64,000 nucleotides of DNA from Cryptomeria japonica (lineage: Eukaryota > Streptophyta > Pinopsida > Cupressales > Cupressaceae), in NCBI RefSeq assembly GCF_030272615.1, contig NC_081407.1, positions 434,590,730 to 434,654,729 on the forward strand, given 5' to 3'. This document shows positions 32,602 through 44,025 of the stretch, piece by piece. Each line of letters starts with the position of its first letter. Positions within the stretch are counted from its first letter, which is position 1. The notes beneath the pieces were generated by a model, which saw only the letters and a program-made list of their open reading frames with translations, made no database searches and had not been told where the DNA came from. A program made the position numbers and the translations under genes.

Positions 32602-33640
32602 ATGAATTATTTGGCTAATATATTTGCCAACTTCAATAATCCAGAAGATCCAGCTAACCAAGAACCTATGGATAATCCATTTGCCTTGATACTTTACCAA
32701 GCAAGAATGGTTGTTGCTGCACAAAATAATCCTAACCAACCCACTTTTGAATTTCCCATCACTGACCAGCAAGATAATAATAATCTAAAAAATATCCCTA
32801 CTTCAGTCCTCCCTAAGTTCTATGGCCTCATAACAGAGGACCCAAATACCTTTCTCTTTGAATTTGATATCCTCTGTAGAAGCTATGACTATACCACTGA
32901 TGCTCATAGGCTTAAGTTTTTCCTTGGTGCTTTGAAGGAAGGAGCCTTAAGATGGTTTATGAGCTTGGGGAGAGATTCTACCAATAGTTGGGATGCCATG
33001 CAAACAAAATTCCTTGAGAAGTACAAAGATTATTGTAGAAGTGGTAATATGAGGGGAGATGGTATCTTTAGGATGTAGCAGAGGGAAGATGAAAAATTGG
33101 AAGACTACATATCAAGGTTCTTGTTCTGCATGAAGAAATCCTTAGACCATACTCTTAATGATGAATCTAAGAAGTTGCTTTTCCTCAGGGGAATCAATGA
33201 TAGTTATATTGATTCCCTGGATCAAATAGGAGGAGGAGACATTTCTCAAGTTCCTTGGGAAGACATTAAGAAGCTATGCCATAACTACTCCCGAGCAGCT
33301 ATCTAGAAAGGAAGAGGTTACCAAATGGGAAAACCATCTGCTAATGGGGTCTCAAGGGTGGAAATCACTAATCTACTTTCAAATTTTAAGTAGGACATCA
33401 TAAATGATATGGCCACTCAGCTGGATACCTTGAAAGTAAAGAAGAAACAAGAGGAGGCAGAAGCAATGTTGGCAGAATATTGCCCTTATTACAGGCAGAA
33501 GAAGGAATGCATATGTAAAATGATAGCCAATGTAGATAGCAAGAAAATTCCACCCAAGTTCAAGTTGATTGAGGGAGATGATTAACAAGTCTTCTATGTT
33601 GCACAAACAAGACCATGGGCTCCAAGAGAAGGTATGCCAC
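32602..33640 (+). pseudogene. Element B gag
   Basis: Single frame with stops at 33076-33078, 33304-33306 and later. Motifs: PTFEFPITDQQDNNNLKNIP, YGLITEDPNTFLFEFDILCR, SYDYTTDAHRLKFFLGALKE and ALRWFMSLGRDST, the Athila-type capsid region; then KLEDYISRFLFCMKKS. Near 33480 is EYCPYYRQKKECICKMIANV, where element E has CPHCRQKKRDCRC; the second Cys is Tyr here. Gag would coat the RNA. Confidence 0.88.
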
Positions 33641-34249
33641 ATGATCCATTATCTTTTACTGGACCTTACATAAATTCTTATGCATCTAATAACTAGTGGC
33701 AGCACCAATATCCATCCAATTTTGGGGGGTATCCACCCCAGTCTTGGAATAACCCTGAGAATACTTGGCCTAATTACCAAAATGCTCCACCTCAATGACC
33801 ACCTTCTCAAGGGAATTAGCAGCAACCCCAAGGAAATTGACAACAAACATTCCAGTGGAGGGGTGGCCAACAATGGCCAAACTAGGTAGCTGGTTACATG
33901 CATTCACCTCCACAACCTCAACAAAAAGATATCATACCCCTTCCTAATCCTAATGCTAGTAAACCTAGACCTACTCAGTTGCTAGCTCAACCCACACCTA
34001 ATCCAAATAATAAACCACAACAATATGTATATTTTGTTTATCCAAATATGTACCCTACATATGTTGTGAGTCTAGGTGATATTCACCTATGTTCAGGAAC
34101 TACCCTGCCTACTCCTCCCACTCCTCTCATAACTGAGCTCCCTGAGGAGGAAGAGGAGCATCCAAATTTGGCTAAGGCACCTGCTCAGCCAGAACAATTC
34201 AAGGATCCTGAACCAACCCACCAATCTATGGGAAAGCAATAAAAGAGGC
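33641..34249 (+). pseudogene. Element B gag-protease linker, Pro/Gln-rich
   Basis: Decayed proline- and glutamine-rich sequence (PPQPQQKD, PTPNPNNKPQQYVY) ending in GDIHLCSGTTLPTPPTP, which matches SDIHLRSGTTLPNPSP in element E. About 100 bases present in E before the protease are missing here, and the frame changes near 34245. Confidence 0.7.
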
Positions 34250-34753
34250 ATGTCTCAAGAAGTTAGAAGGAAGGAAAAAGATACTAAAACTATTCATGTG
34301 GTCGACCAATTGGCAGACATCATGCTTGGGAAAGTAAATATCCCCAAGTATGTTGATCTAGGTAACCCTATAGTTACAGTCAATATCAATGGTATGAAAA
34401 TAAAGAATGCTTTAATAGACCTAGGTGCAACAATTAATGTGATGACTAATGAAATCCTGCAGCAACTAAATATTGCCAATTTAAGACCCACTACTACCAT
34501 CGTGCAGCTTGCTCATAGTTCTACTGTCCAACCGGATGGTATAGTAGAAGATGTAGTGGTTACTCTTGACTCATGGGAGTATCTAGTAGATTTCATGATC
34601 CTTTCCCTTGAAACCACACTAGGAGGATACCCTATTATCTTGGGAAGGGCATGGTTTGCCACAATAGATGCTTATATAGGATGTCGTTCGGGAGATATGA
34701 CCATCTCTGATGGTAAGAATACTAAAAATTTGCTTCTCTATCCACTTGCTTAA
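34250..34753 (+). pseudogene. Element B aspartic protease
   Basis: Reads VDQLADIMLGKVNIPKYVDL, then NALIDLGATINVMTNEIL and GGYPIILGRAWFATIDAYIG. The active site is D-L-G rather than D-S/T-G, and the same D-L-G occurs in element E, so it is the family's own form (Athila proteases also have DLGA). The frame closes at 34753 before RT. Confidence 0.87.
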
Positions 34754-35059
34754 CCAACCCAAGACATGGAAAATCATATTTGGCCAAATATTGGAGAGGA
34801 AGCTCAAGACATTAATTCAATGGCTAAGCTCATGATAATAGGAAGAAGCCCTTTCTTGCAACAATATGATGATGATGAAATCTTGTCCTAGATAATCCAA
34901 AATCATTATGAGGCTCATGCAAAACAATCAAACCATGCATCTAGTTCAAAAAGACCTTTACCAATGATTCTCCCAGTTGCTCCTATTGAAGCAACAAATA
35001 TTATGCCTACATTATTACCCCAGAGAATTGAAAATGCCAAGTGTTAGTGAAATAGCTAT

Positions 35060-35931
35060 GATGGAATTGACTACACAAGTACAAGTTGCAAAAGGAAAAT
35101 GTCTGAATATTAATAGTCAGCTTACCCAAGAGCAATAGTTATATTTGACAAATATGTTAAATAAGCATAAAAAGGCATTTGCTTGGAGTTACCATGACAT
35201 GAAGGGTCTTGATCTAAATTATGCACTTATAGGATCTATATCAAAGATGATTGTGCACCATTGAGGCAAGCACAAAGAAGAATTAACCCTGCATTAAGGG
35301 AGACTGTGAAGGAAGAATTACATAAGCTCTTAGATGCAAGATTTATCTACCCAATCTTAGACAACCAATGGGTATCTCCTTCGGTAATTGTTCCTAAAAA
35401 TGGAGGTAAATGGAGAGTTTGTGTTGATTACAGGGAACTCAATGCTACAACTAAGAAGGATCATTTTCCACTTCCTTTCATAGATCAAGTATTGGATTCA
35501 CTAGCAGGAAAACAATACTTATGTTTCCTAGATGGTTTTAGTGTCTACAATCAATGACAAATTGCACCAGAGGATCAAGAAAAGACAACTTTCACCTATC
35601 CATGGGGAATCTACGCCTATTTAGTGCTTCCATTTGGTGTCTACAATGCATCTGCAACTTTTCAAAGAGCAGTGATATGTATGTTTTCAAACATTTCAGA
35701 AGAATGTATGAAAATTTGTTTGAATGATTTTACTACTTATGACTCTAATTTTGCTAAAGCATTACAAAAATTAGAAAAAGTGTTGCAAAGATGTGAAGAT
35801 CATAATCTATCCCTGAATAGTGAAAAGTGTTTGATGATGATGCAACAAGGAGTGGTCCTTGGCCACTATATCTCTCAAAAAGGAATGCAGGTAGATCCAG
35901 CCAAGATTGCAGTCATTTCTAGTCTTCCTAC
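35060..35931 (+). pseudogene. Element B reverse transcriptase, N-terminal part
   Basis: Broken frames give HKKAFAWSYHDMKGLDL, RRINPALRETVKEELHKLLD, WVSPSVIVPKNGGKWRVCVD, REL(N)..., KQYLCFLDGFSVYNQ and LPFGVYNASATFQRAVICMF. The catalytic box reads KICLNDFTTY at 35717-35728 where element E has EIYMDDFTTY, so Tyr and the first Asp of YxDD are both lost. The gene is cut at 35931 by the solo LTR F and resumes at 37416. Confidence 0.88.
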
Positions 35932-36275
35932 TATAGACATCTAAAAATGGTCAACGCTTGCAGAGTCATACTTTAACATTGGTGCATTGCCTTATTTTAG
36001 GGTTCTTGTGTCGCATTAACATTTCTTCTATGTTGCGCACTTGGTCTTTATCATTTGCGAGCATCAAGTCCTTCTTCTGCATTCTTCATTTGTCTCACTG
36101 TCAAATTTGGTCTTGTCAATAACAATCTTTAGTCATGATTTTGGTCGATCTTATCTTGTCGCATCAATGTGTGTGCTCATTTGTCATATTTTGACATCGT
36201 CAATTCAATTTCATTTTGGACATCGTCAATCCTAATCGATGATGGAGTTAGGGTTTTGTCCTCTTATCAATCTTA

Positions 36276-36416
36276 TCATTTTGTGATCGATTTGTCGTCA
36301 ATCATTGTCATTTTCAATCTTGTCGTTTTGCGATCGATTTGTCATCGATCATTGTCATTTTCAATCTTGTCATTTTGCGATCAATTTGTCATCGATCGTC
36401 GTCCTTCTCAATCATG
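36276..36416 (+). repeat. Three 47-bp tandem units in solo LTR F
   Basis: TCATTTTGYGATCGATTTGT and the following CRTCRATCATTGTCATTTTC repeat at 36276, 36323 and 36370, exactly 47 bases apart. Open frames here are a by-product of the repeat. Confidence 0.85.
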
Positions 36417-36890
36417 TCAATTTGGATCAATTAGTCATTGTTCCTCGTCAATTGGCGCATTTATCAATCAAATCATTCGTCAGCATTGGTCTTTTATCAA
36501 GTCAGAATCATGATCAAATCGACCTTGCATCAATTATCTTTTGTCAAGACCTAATTGTCGTCCTTGCATTTCTAATTCATCTTCTAGGGTTTTTATGATT
36601 TGTTCATTTAACCTTGTTGGTCATTTTCCCTCTAGGTTAAATTATTTATTTATTTATCCTAAGTCTTCTTGTCACAATTAAATGTTTATTCAAATGGCTA
36701 ACTAATTTCTCCTCTCTTTGTGAATTAATTAATGAATGAAAAATTATTAATTAATTTACCTATTTTTCCAATTTACTAATTTCTCCTAAATCCTAATTTT
36801 CTAATTTCCTAATTTCTAATTCATCTAATTTTCTATTTTCTCTAATATTTCTCCTAATTTCATGGGAATGACATAGAAAATTTGTCATAA

Positions 36891-37015
36891 TTTGTCATAA
36901 TTTGTCGATCAATCAATTTTGCATAGCAACCTTGTCAATTTGTCATAATTTGTCAATCAATCAATTTCGCATAGAAAGTGTCAATTTGTCATAATTTGTC
37001 ATTTTTGTCATTCTT
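36891..37015 (+). repeat. Second tandem set of about 47 bp in solo LTR F
   Basis: TTTGTCATAATTTGTC followed by (G/A)ATCAATCAATTT(T/C)GCATAG starts at 36891, 36939 and 36985 (48 and 46 apart). It shares the TTGTC word but not the full unit with the 36276 set. Confidence 0.75.
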
Positions 37016-37415
37016 GATTTGAAATTTCCATTCGAATCAAATTCATGCTAATCTTGTCTTTTCTCCAATTTGTCTATAAATTGGATGAATTTCTTCAATC
37101 AAAGAGGTCAAATCAATCACACTTCTAGTACCCTTATGCTGTCGTCTCGTCTTGTCAATCTTGCTTTCACATTATACTTATGCACTTGAAGGTGAGATCC
37201 ACAAAACAAAGCAATTTGAAGGAGAAAGAAGGACAATGGAGAATCATGGAGGAGACATTCACATTTGCATTGATTTGCATTTGAATTGAATGTTTCATTT
37301 CCATATCTCTATTGAATGTTTGTAGGTTTTGTTATCATTGCATTTTAGTTTTCGTGATTGAGCTAGTCCAATTTGCTATTGCTTTGATGATTTCCATATT
37401 CCTATTTACACCTAC

Positions 37416-38058
37416 ACCTGCAAAGCAAAAAGATGTTAGAAGTTTTCTAGGACATGTAGGGTATTCTAGGTGATTCATAAAAGAATTCAGCCAAATTGCA
37501 GAACCACTTTATAACCTTTTGACTAAGGATGCAAAATTCCATTGGACAAAGGATTGTGCTAAAAAATTCTCTAATCTAAAAGGAGCATTAACACAAGTAC
37601 CTGTGCTCAAGGGTCCTAATTGGGAACTTTCATTCCAAATTCATACAGATGCGTCTGATTTTGCAGTAGGAGTTGTTTTGGGCTAGAAAGAGGCATCGGT
37701 TGAGCTTGCAATTTATTTTGTCAGCAAGAACCTACAAGGGGTTGAGTTTAATTATACAGTCACAGAGAAAGAAATGTTGGCAATCATATATGCCCTCAAC
37801 AAATTTAGACATTATATCACAGGGTATCAGATCTTTATCCATACTGATCATGTAGTAATCAAATATCTTATGAATAAGCCATTGATCACAGGAAGATTGG
37901 CATGATGGTTACTATTGATACAGGAATTTGATATCACAATAATTGACAAGCCTAGCAAAGAAAATGTTGTAGCAAATTTATTATCCAAATTGACTACATC
38001 AGAAGATACTCAAGTCATTAATGACACTTTCCCTGATGAAAATTTATTTTTTAATTAA
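37416..38058 (+). pseudogene. Element B RT end and RNase H
   Basis: Resumes with KQKDVRSFLGHVGYSR, FIKEFSQIAEPLYNLLTKDA, then RNase H: IHTDASDFAVGVVLG (Asp), LAIYFVSKNLQG, VTEKEMLAIIYALNKFRHYI (Glu) and FIHTDHVVIKYLMNKPLITG (Asp). The three acidic residues are kept, but in-frame stops occur near 37471, 37684 and 37903 and at the end. Confidence 0.87.
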
Positions 38059-39400
38059 CGTGCATACACCTTGGTATGCAGACATAGAAAACTATTTGGT
38101 TGCAGAGAAGGTGCCTCCTCACTTCTCTCCAAAAGAGAGGAGAATTATCATTGAGAAAATTTTATCTTTCTCATGGATTGAAGGATGATTATTCTACTCT
38201 GGACTAGATCATGTGATGAGGAGATGTGTCAGAGAAGATGAAACCTATGACATTTTGCATACATGTCATGATGAACCCTATGGAGAATATTTTGCTGCCA
38301 AAAGGATAGCAATGAAAATTCTCAACACAGGTTATTATCGGCCCACACTTCATAAAGATGCAAGCAAGTACATAAGGAAATGTGATAGATGTCAGAGGAT
38401 GGGATGACTAGCAAAATTAGATGAGATTCCCCTCTACCCTCAAGTTGTTATCACACCATTTAACAAATGGGGCTTGGATTTTGTGGGACCAATCGATCAA
38501 CCATCCAATGGTAAGTCCTATATCCTTGTATGTATTGACTATGACACTAAATGGGTTGAAGCTAAGGTAGTGAAACATTCAAGGGATAATAAGATTCTAG
38601 AATTTATTTATGAGGAAATCTTCACAAGATATGGGGTTCCAATGGTGATATTTACAGATCAAGGAGCTCAATTAATATCAACCCTTGTTACAACACTAGT
38701 TAATGAATACAATATTAGGCATCGTAAATATACCTCTTATCATCCTCAAGCAAATGGCCAAGTCGAGGTAAACAATAGAGAAATTGAGGCAATTCTAACA
38801 AAAACAGTGGCCATTCATAGGAAATATTGGGCCAATAGATTGCCAAAAGTTGTCTAGGCATACAAAACTACATGGAAAACAACCACTGGTTTCACACCAT
38901 TTGAATTGTTGTATGGAAAGACAACCATAATTCCAATTGAGTTTGAACATAAAACACTAAGAACTGCATTGGATCCAGAGATAAACTTATCAGAAGCACA
39001 CAAAGACAGGGTCATGCAACTCAATAACTTATATGGAATGAGGAAAGCAACACTTCACTGTATAGAAGTTGTCTAAGCTTAACGAATCAAGTGGCATGAT
39101 AAATACATTAAAAACAAGCAGTTCCAACTAGGTGACTGGGCTCTTCTTTATGACTCTCGGTATCATGAAGGTGCAAGCAAGCTGCAAACCAGATGGCTAG
39201 GGTCATATGAAGTAGCACAAGTATTTTCAAATGGAGCAGTTTAACTTACCACAATTGACCATGTTAGATTCAAATTGAAAGTCAACGGTCATTGCTTGCA
39301 TTTATATCACAAGCCAACTTCAAAAGCACAATTCATGCAACAATTCACTGACTTTCTTGCAGTTGAAGGAAGTGGACTAAGTGTCCATCCTTCTACCTAA
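38059..39400 (+). pseudogene. Element B integrase
   Basis: Zinc domain: ILHTCHDEPYGEYFAAKRIA and KYIRKCDRCQRMG; the second His of the HHCC set is Tyr (EYF for GHF). Core: WGLDFVGPIDQPSNG with first Asp, FTDQGAQL with second Asp, and NGQVEVNNREIE with Glu, all in 38474-38857. After a stop near 38858 come TTGFTPFELLYGKTTIIPIE and QLGDWALLYDSRYHEGASKL, the C-terminal domain. Catalytic triad intact, frame broken. Confidence 0.88.
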
Positions 39401-40017
39401 TACACATGAGCATCAAGTCATAATAAATATTTCCAAATTAATGGAAATCCAATTCTTCCATCACTTTGTGCATCCGCCTTCACTCCATCATTCTCTCTCT
39501 TCCATCATTATCTCCATCATTTCTCTCCATTTCATTCATTATTTATTACTTAATTGATTGATTGACAAGTAATTTGTGCACTGGAAATGTAAATCCACTT
39601 TATTCGGTACATGTGAACAATAAATTCACCCATAATTATCTTAAATAGCATTACTTTTCATTATGTTCTTTAATTATGATATTTACAAAGTATACTTTCA
39701 TGTAAACTCTCGCCTGTGAGGACACATTCCTTAATTTAGGTTGGGGGGGAGGAAGCATACTCCCATTAGTAATCTTCTAGTTGATTTGAACCAATGATGT
39801 GACATTTTTTATCATTGCATTGTCATTTTTCTTTTTTTTGAAGCCATTGCAAAAAAAAAACTACCTTTATTAATGATTTTCCCTTGTCTTAAATCGGTAA
39901 ATTTAAAAACAAAGGGTAAGCTATAGGGTCAGAAAAATCTAAAAAGACCAAAATTCATAGAGAAAAGTAAAATTGACTCTTTCAGTGAAGACATAATAGG
40001 AAGAACTGTTTGAAAGA
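39401..40017 (+). other. Element B region between pol and 3' ORF
   Basis: About 600 noncoding bases. At 39741-39751 a TTGGGGGGGAGG tract follows GTGAGGACACATTCC; element E has GTGTGGACACG and a G9 tract in the same place. Otherwise AT-rich. Confidence 0.6.
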
Positions 40018-42461
40018 GTGATTGCGGGAAAGATGGGTGGGCAACTAATTAGGAATGAACCCATTGTTCATGATGTAATCCTACAAGATGATATCTGTCT
40101 AGTGGAATTTCAAAATTATGGTTGGCTAGACTACTTCTTAAAGTTACAAAGTTTCAATGAAGACATTGCTACGAAATTTGCAAAAACTTTTTCAAATGGT
40201 AAAGCAATGGTAAAAGGATTAGAAGTAGTAGTCACAAAGGATAGAATTGCAGAACTCACAGGGTTGGCCATTGATGGGGAACCATACCCTGCATCTCGAG
40301 ATGCAAGAATAACAAGGGTAGAATTCACTGAACCGGGTGACCCACCACTTGTTGTAGATAAATAGGGAACAAGGAGAACATCGTTGCCAGACAAGTGGAT
40401 GCATGCAGCTGTGCACATTTGCAAATATATTACTTGTGAGGATCACTAGTCCTGTATGCACTCCATTCATTTCAAGATTTTAAATCACCTAAGGCATGGG
40501 AGGAGAATGAGCGTGCCTAATGTGCTCTATAGATTGCTGGAAATCATGGCCATTGAAACTCAAAAAGGTAGGTACAACTCTGTGTCTCACAATTGTTTGA
40601 TAAAATTGCTAGCTGAAAAATATTTACAAGAAGTTTCTGGTATGACATGGGAAGAATTTGAGAATGTGGATTAGTTTAGACCAAAAAATAGGGAATAGAG
40701 GAGTCAGTCTCATAGGTCTAGAAAAAAGAGGAAGGTTATTGCAGCCACTTCTGAGGTGTCTACCTCTGGAGTAAGACCTAGAGCAAGCCCTCCTATAGCC
40801 AGTGCAACTATAGCAGTTGATTCCTTTGAATCAAAGGAAGAAGGAACTCCTTCTTCAAGCCATGATGGCGATCCTTTGCTCCAAACACCACACTGAACTA
40901 GGGTAGCTACTAGAAGAGCAAAGGAACAACAAAAGAAAGCAGAAAAAGGGAAAGAAAAGGTTACGGTTGAGACTCCTGAAATAGAAAAATCTAGGCCTAG
41001 CCCTAGCAAACGGAAAACCGAAGACATTGTTCCTCCTGTAGCAGTAGAAAGCAAGAAAACCTCTACAACCAAGATAGCGCCAACTGCACTAGATACTGGC
41101 AGGACATAAAGAAAGAGCCCCAGGCTTAGGGAAGTAGCTAGAAGGGTGCTAGCAACCTCAGAGGAAAAGGTATGTGATGAAGAGGAGAGCACTTTGAAGG
41201 AAATTCAAAAATGGGATTAAATCATCTTGTTGCCATTATAGAGCAACCAGAAGAAAAGGAAGTAGCACATTAAGAGGAGGATGAACCCTTTCAACAAGAA
41301 TTCAAGCAACCAACAGTACAACAATTGGGGCATGCTGCTAGGAAAACTTTGGTAGGAATTCATAGACCCCTTGCATCTTCATGGCATAGTGTAATGATGA
41401 AATTGTTGGATGAAATAGAAAAGAGGGATGAAGAAAACCTTAAATTGCATAAACAAATTGAGTAAGAGGATAATAAAATTGGAGAGAAAGATGAAGAGAT
41501 TTTTAAATTAAAGAAACAAGTGGATGATGTGGTAGAATTAGTGCCACAGATAATGGAATGCAGGACCCCTCCAAGGGTTTACATATTGCAGTTAAAGGAG
41601 AGATATCTTTCTTTCCAGTTTTCTAGGGTAATTTTAGGACTAAACCCTTCCATTAAGACCCCTCAGGAATTCTTTCAAGTCTACCAAGAATCTCCAACAT
41701 AGGTTAAGAATTTACTTTGTGAATTGTACCTTCATAATTATGTTGTCCCAAATGACCATCAATGGAACCCACTAATGTATATTGGAGATATCCATTTAAG
41801 GACACTTATTCTTGGATTTAGAATGAAAATAGTTGGGGTATGCAGTTTAGAGCTTACAGAGAGAAGGAATTATGAGAACCCTTGCCTCCAAGTGTTGAAT
41901 CTCATGATCCTGTAGCATTGTTTTATGACTAGCACCAAGTTATGTACAGGCAGGATATTAAGGACAGAGTGTTGCCTCTGCAGGAAGGAGCCTATACGGA
42001 TTATGAACAAGTGGAGGATACTACAGGAAAAATAGTAGCGGGGTACCTTTCACAGAGATGGGATAGCTTGACTCATCAGCTAAGGGAAGATGAGTGACAC
42101 TCACTACAGAATTATTATGTAGCAAAGAAAAGATGTACCCGATATATACAGCTTGGGAGAACACAGAAAGATTATTGGTTTCCATTAATATTCTAGCCAC
42201 CCATTATGTTGTGGCCAGTACTAGACTATAGATACTACCAGTATGATATAGCAGAAGAAAGACCCAAGGTGGAATATATTGGAACACAGGCATGGATTTT
42301 ATTGGGATCCTAATTCAAAAGATGCAGCCCATGTTGAAGGACAATTAGCAGTTGGTGATATGAGAACCCTGACCCGACTAAAGAATAATGTTGCTGGAGG
42401 ACCAACAAGATCTTACGTTGGAGGGAAAATGATGAGACAAGTTTATAGTCTTATTTTCTAA
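40018..42461 (+). pseudogene. Element B 3' ORF in env position (unknown function)
   Basis: Decayed frame related to 54618-56949 of element E. N-terminal part: FQNYGWLDYFLKLQSFNEDI, GLEVVVTKDRIAELTGLAID, SRDARITRVEFTEPGDPPLV, then SIHFKILNHLRHGRRMSVPN and KGRYNSVSHNCLIKLLAEKY. A hydrophilic linker follows from 40680 with SRKKRKV, resembling a nuclear localisation signal. The C-terminal part reads MECRTPPRVYILQLKERYLS and YLHNYVVPNDHQWNPLMYIG. I see no signal peptide, membrane span or cleavage site, so it does not look like an envelope protein. The last codons and stop (42459-42461) lie inside the 3' LTR. Not assignable to a known enzyme. Confidence 0.7.
42419..42429 (+). promoter_or_regulatory. 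Polypurine tract of element B inside the 3' ORF
   Basis: GGAGGGAAAA directly precedes the 3' LTR TGATGAG and lies within the coding sequence of the 3' ORF (residues VGGKM). Confidence 0.6.
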
Positions 42462-43664
42462 GGATTTGTTATGTTGTTCATGATGATACTTTAGACTTTG
42501 ATACTATGACACCATTTACTATGCTCTTTCCTTACAAACTACCACCTTTTTGGGCTTAAGTTTAACCTTGAAACAATTCATGATACTGATGTATATGCTA
42601 TGTAATAATCTATTAAATGTGCATATGTTGGAAAGAAAGTTGTTTCAAGATTATTTGGAAAATGTGGTTGTTTGTATGTGCTAACGTGTTTTGCAAGTCT
42701 GTACTAAGAAAGTGGTGTTAAGATGAAGCTTGCAACAAGGAGCATGACTCTTACCAGTTGGACAGTTGTTGGAGTCAAGGAATAACCAATGTAGAGGAGC
42801 TTTCTCTACTTAATATTGCAACTACCTTCTTAATTAATCATGTACAATAAGTGGAGTCTATTTAGGGTCATGTTGCACTATATCTCCGTTGAGGAAGTCT
42901 TGTCTGACTTGGCTAAGCATGTGCATGAGCTTCCCTTTCCTCTTTTCATGCTTTCAATAAATGGCACCCTCCTTATGTTGTGGAGTTGGTCGCCCAGTTA
43001 GTTAGGATAGTTGGTAGTTTTTCTTCTATAAATAATGTTTAGATGATCTCATGTAGGAGGTTGAACATTATGATAATGTAAGTTCACTTTCAACTTTGAA
43101 ATACAGTTTAAGAGCATGTTGTCATATCTTATGTACATCTGCTTTAATGAATAAAATGATATTCTGAGTTTTCAACACTTTTGTTAATCTTGGAAGTCTC
43201 ACTCAATGGGGTCCACTTTGTGAGAACTCTTTTTAGTTATTTTTCATTCAATAGTTAGTATCATTCCAGTAGTTGTCTGTTCTTGTTGCCACAAAACTCT
43301 ACTCTGTGTCTGCTCCTGCAGCCAAAGTGGGTAGATTAGTTTCCTATCTATTGTTAGGAACCTCATTCCTGTAACTTATGTTATATTAATATTTGCATGT
43401 TCATATTAGTGGTTGATTTAAGTTAAGTCTCCTTCATTAGTTGATTACAACATTCCAATTCCAGCATTGTCCTTTATTTGAGTTATAATGGCCATAATAG
43501 AGTCTTAGTGCACATACAGTGCTAACCCATTTCAAGTTCACATCCCTGGGTTGATAAGTTATGTGAACCTCCATAAATATTTTGATAGCTACTTATTATG
43601 GATGTGTAATCTCTAAGTTGTAGCCTTAAGGGCTTAGTTATTGAACCATTAAAGGAGGCAGACA
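42430..43664 (+). repeat. Element B 3' LTR
   Basis: 1,235 bp, same ends as the 5' LTR (TGATGAGACAAG ... GGCAGACA) and colinear with it, with an 18-bp size difference spread over small indels. Confidence 0.93.
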
Positions 43665-44025
43665 AGGACCAGGGCGAATTTCACCACGGTCCTGAAAAAT
43701 CAAGAACTCCTTCGGGGATCAGATCTGAGTCTACTTATATTTATTAGATCCACTTGTGTGCCTCAATTAGACAACTGTAGCTCACTTTTTTTGTGCTTTC
43801 ACCTTTATTTTTAGCACTTTACCCTAATTTCAGCAATTCAACTCAAAAAAGAGGGCAAACAAATTCACAACCTTGAATCCAAATACTATTTGTAGTCCTT
43901 ATCCTTGCTAGTTTGTGACTAAATCTATTGGGTTCAAACTCTCTTTTGAATGTAAAGATGCTCAAGCAAAAAGTAGTGGTTTTCATCCTTCTTTTGGTGG
44001 ATACCCTAATTTTTCACCCTTTACA
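43665..44025 (+). repeat. Element A 3' LTR, second part
   Basis: Continues the A LTR after element B: GGACCAGGGCGAATTTCACC matches GGACCAGGGTGAGTTTTGCC at 5581, and runs to CACCCTTTACA at 44025, equivalent to 5940. Confidence 0.92.

Larger units (their letters stand above)
35932..37410 (+). mobile_element. F: solo LTR inserted in element B RT
   Basis: A 1,479-bp insertion flanked by perfect CCTAC duplications (35927-35931 and 37411-37415), splitting the RT codons between SSLP and TPAKQKDVRSFL. It starts TATAGACATCTAAAAATGG and ends ATTTACA. A start of TG mutated to TA and the ACA end, together with the 5-bp duplication and absence of any internal region, indicate a solo LTR left by recombination between two LTRs. 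A TATA-like CTATAAATT occurs near 37074. It has no partner in this window, so its family is unknown. Orientation + is inferred from the TATA-like box and the AATAAA-free start. Confidence 0.82.
31074..43664 (+). mobile_element. Element B: Athila-like Ty3/gypsy element
   Basis: LTRs 31074-32326 and 42430-43664 enclose, in order, primer site, gag, protease, RT, RNase H, integrase and an extra 3' frame. The gag and protease style and an aspartate-tRNA type primer site place it with Athila. It sits inside the 3' LTR of element A. The flanking five bases are AGGCT and AGGAC; the undisturbed A LTR reads AGGAC, so the left copy has mutated. Without the solo LTR F inserted in RT it would measure about 11.1 kb. 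All genes contain stops or frameshifts. Confidence 0.93.

Noticed and set aside
36041-36598. Frames of 64-114 codons with repeated SSIIVIFNL-like text
   Set aside because: By-products of the 47-bp tandem units in solo LTR F.
36276-37015. Possible CRISPR-like array (regular repeats)
   Set aside because: Units are contiguous without unique spacers, inside an LTR of a plant genome.
40018-42461. Envelope protein (element B as an endogenous plant retrovirus)
   Set aside because: Position fits env, but I see no signal peptide, transmembrane stretch or cleavage site; an NLS-like linker argues against it.
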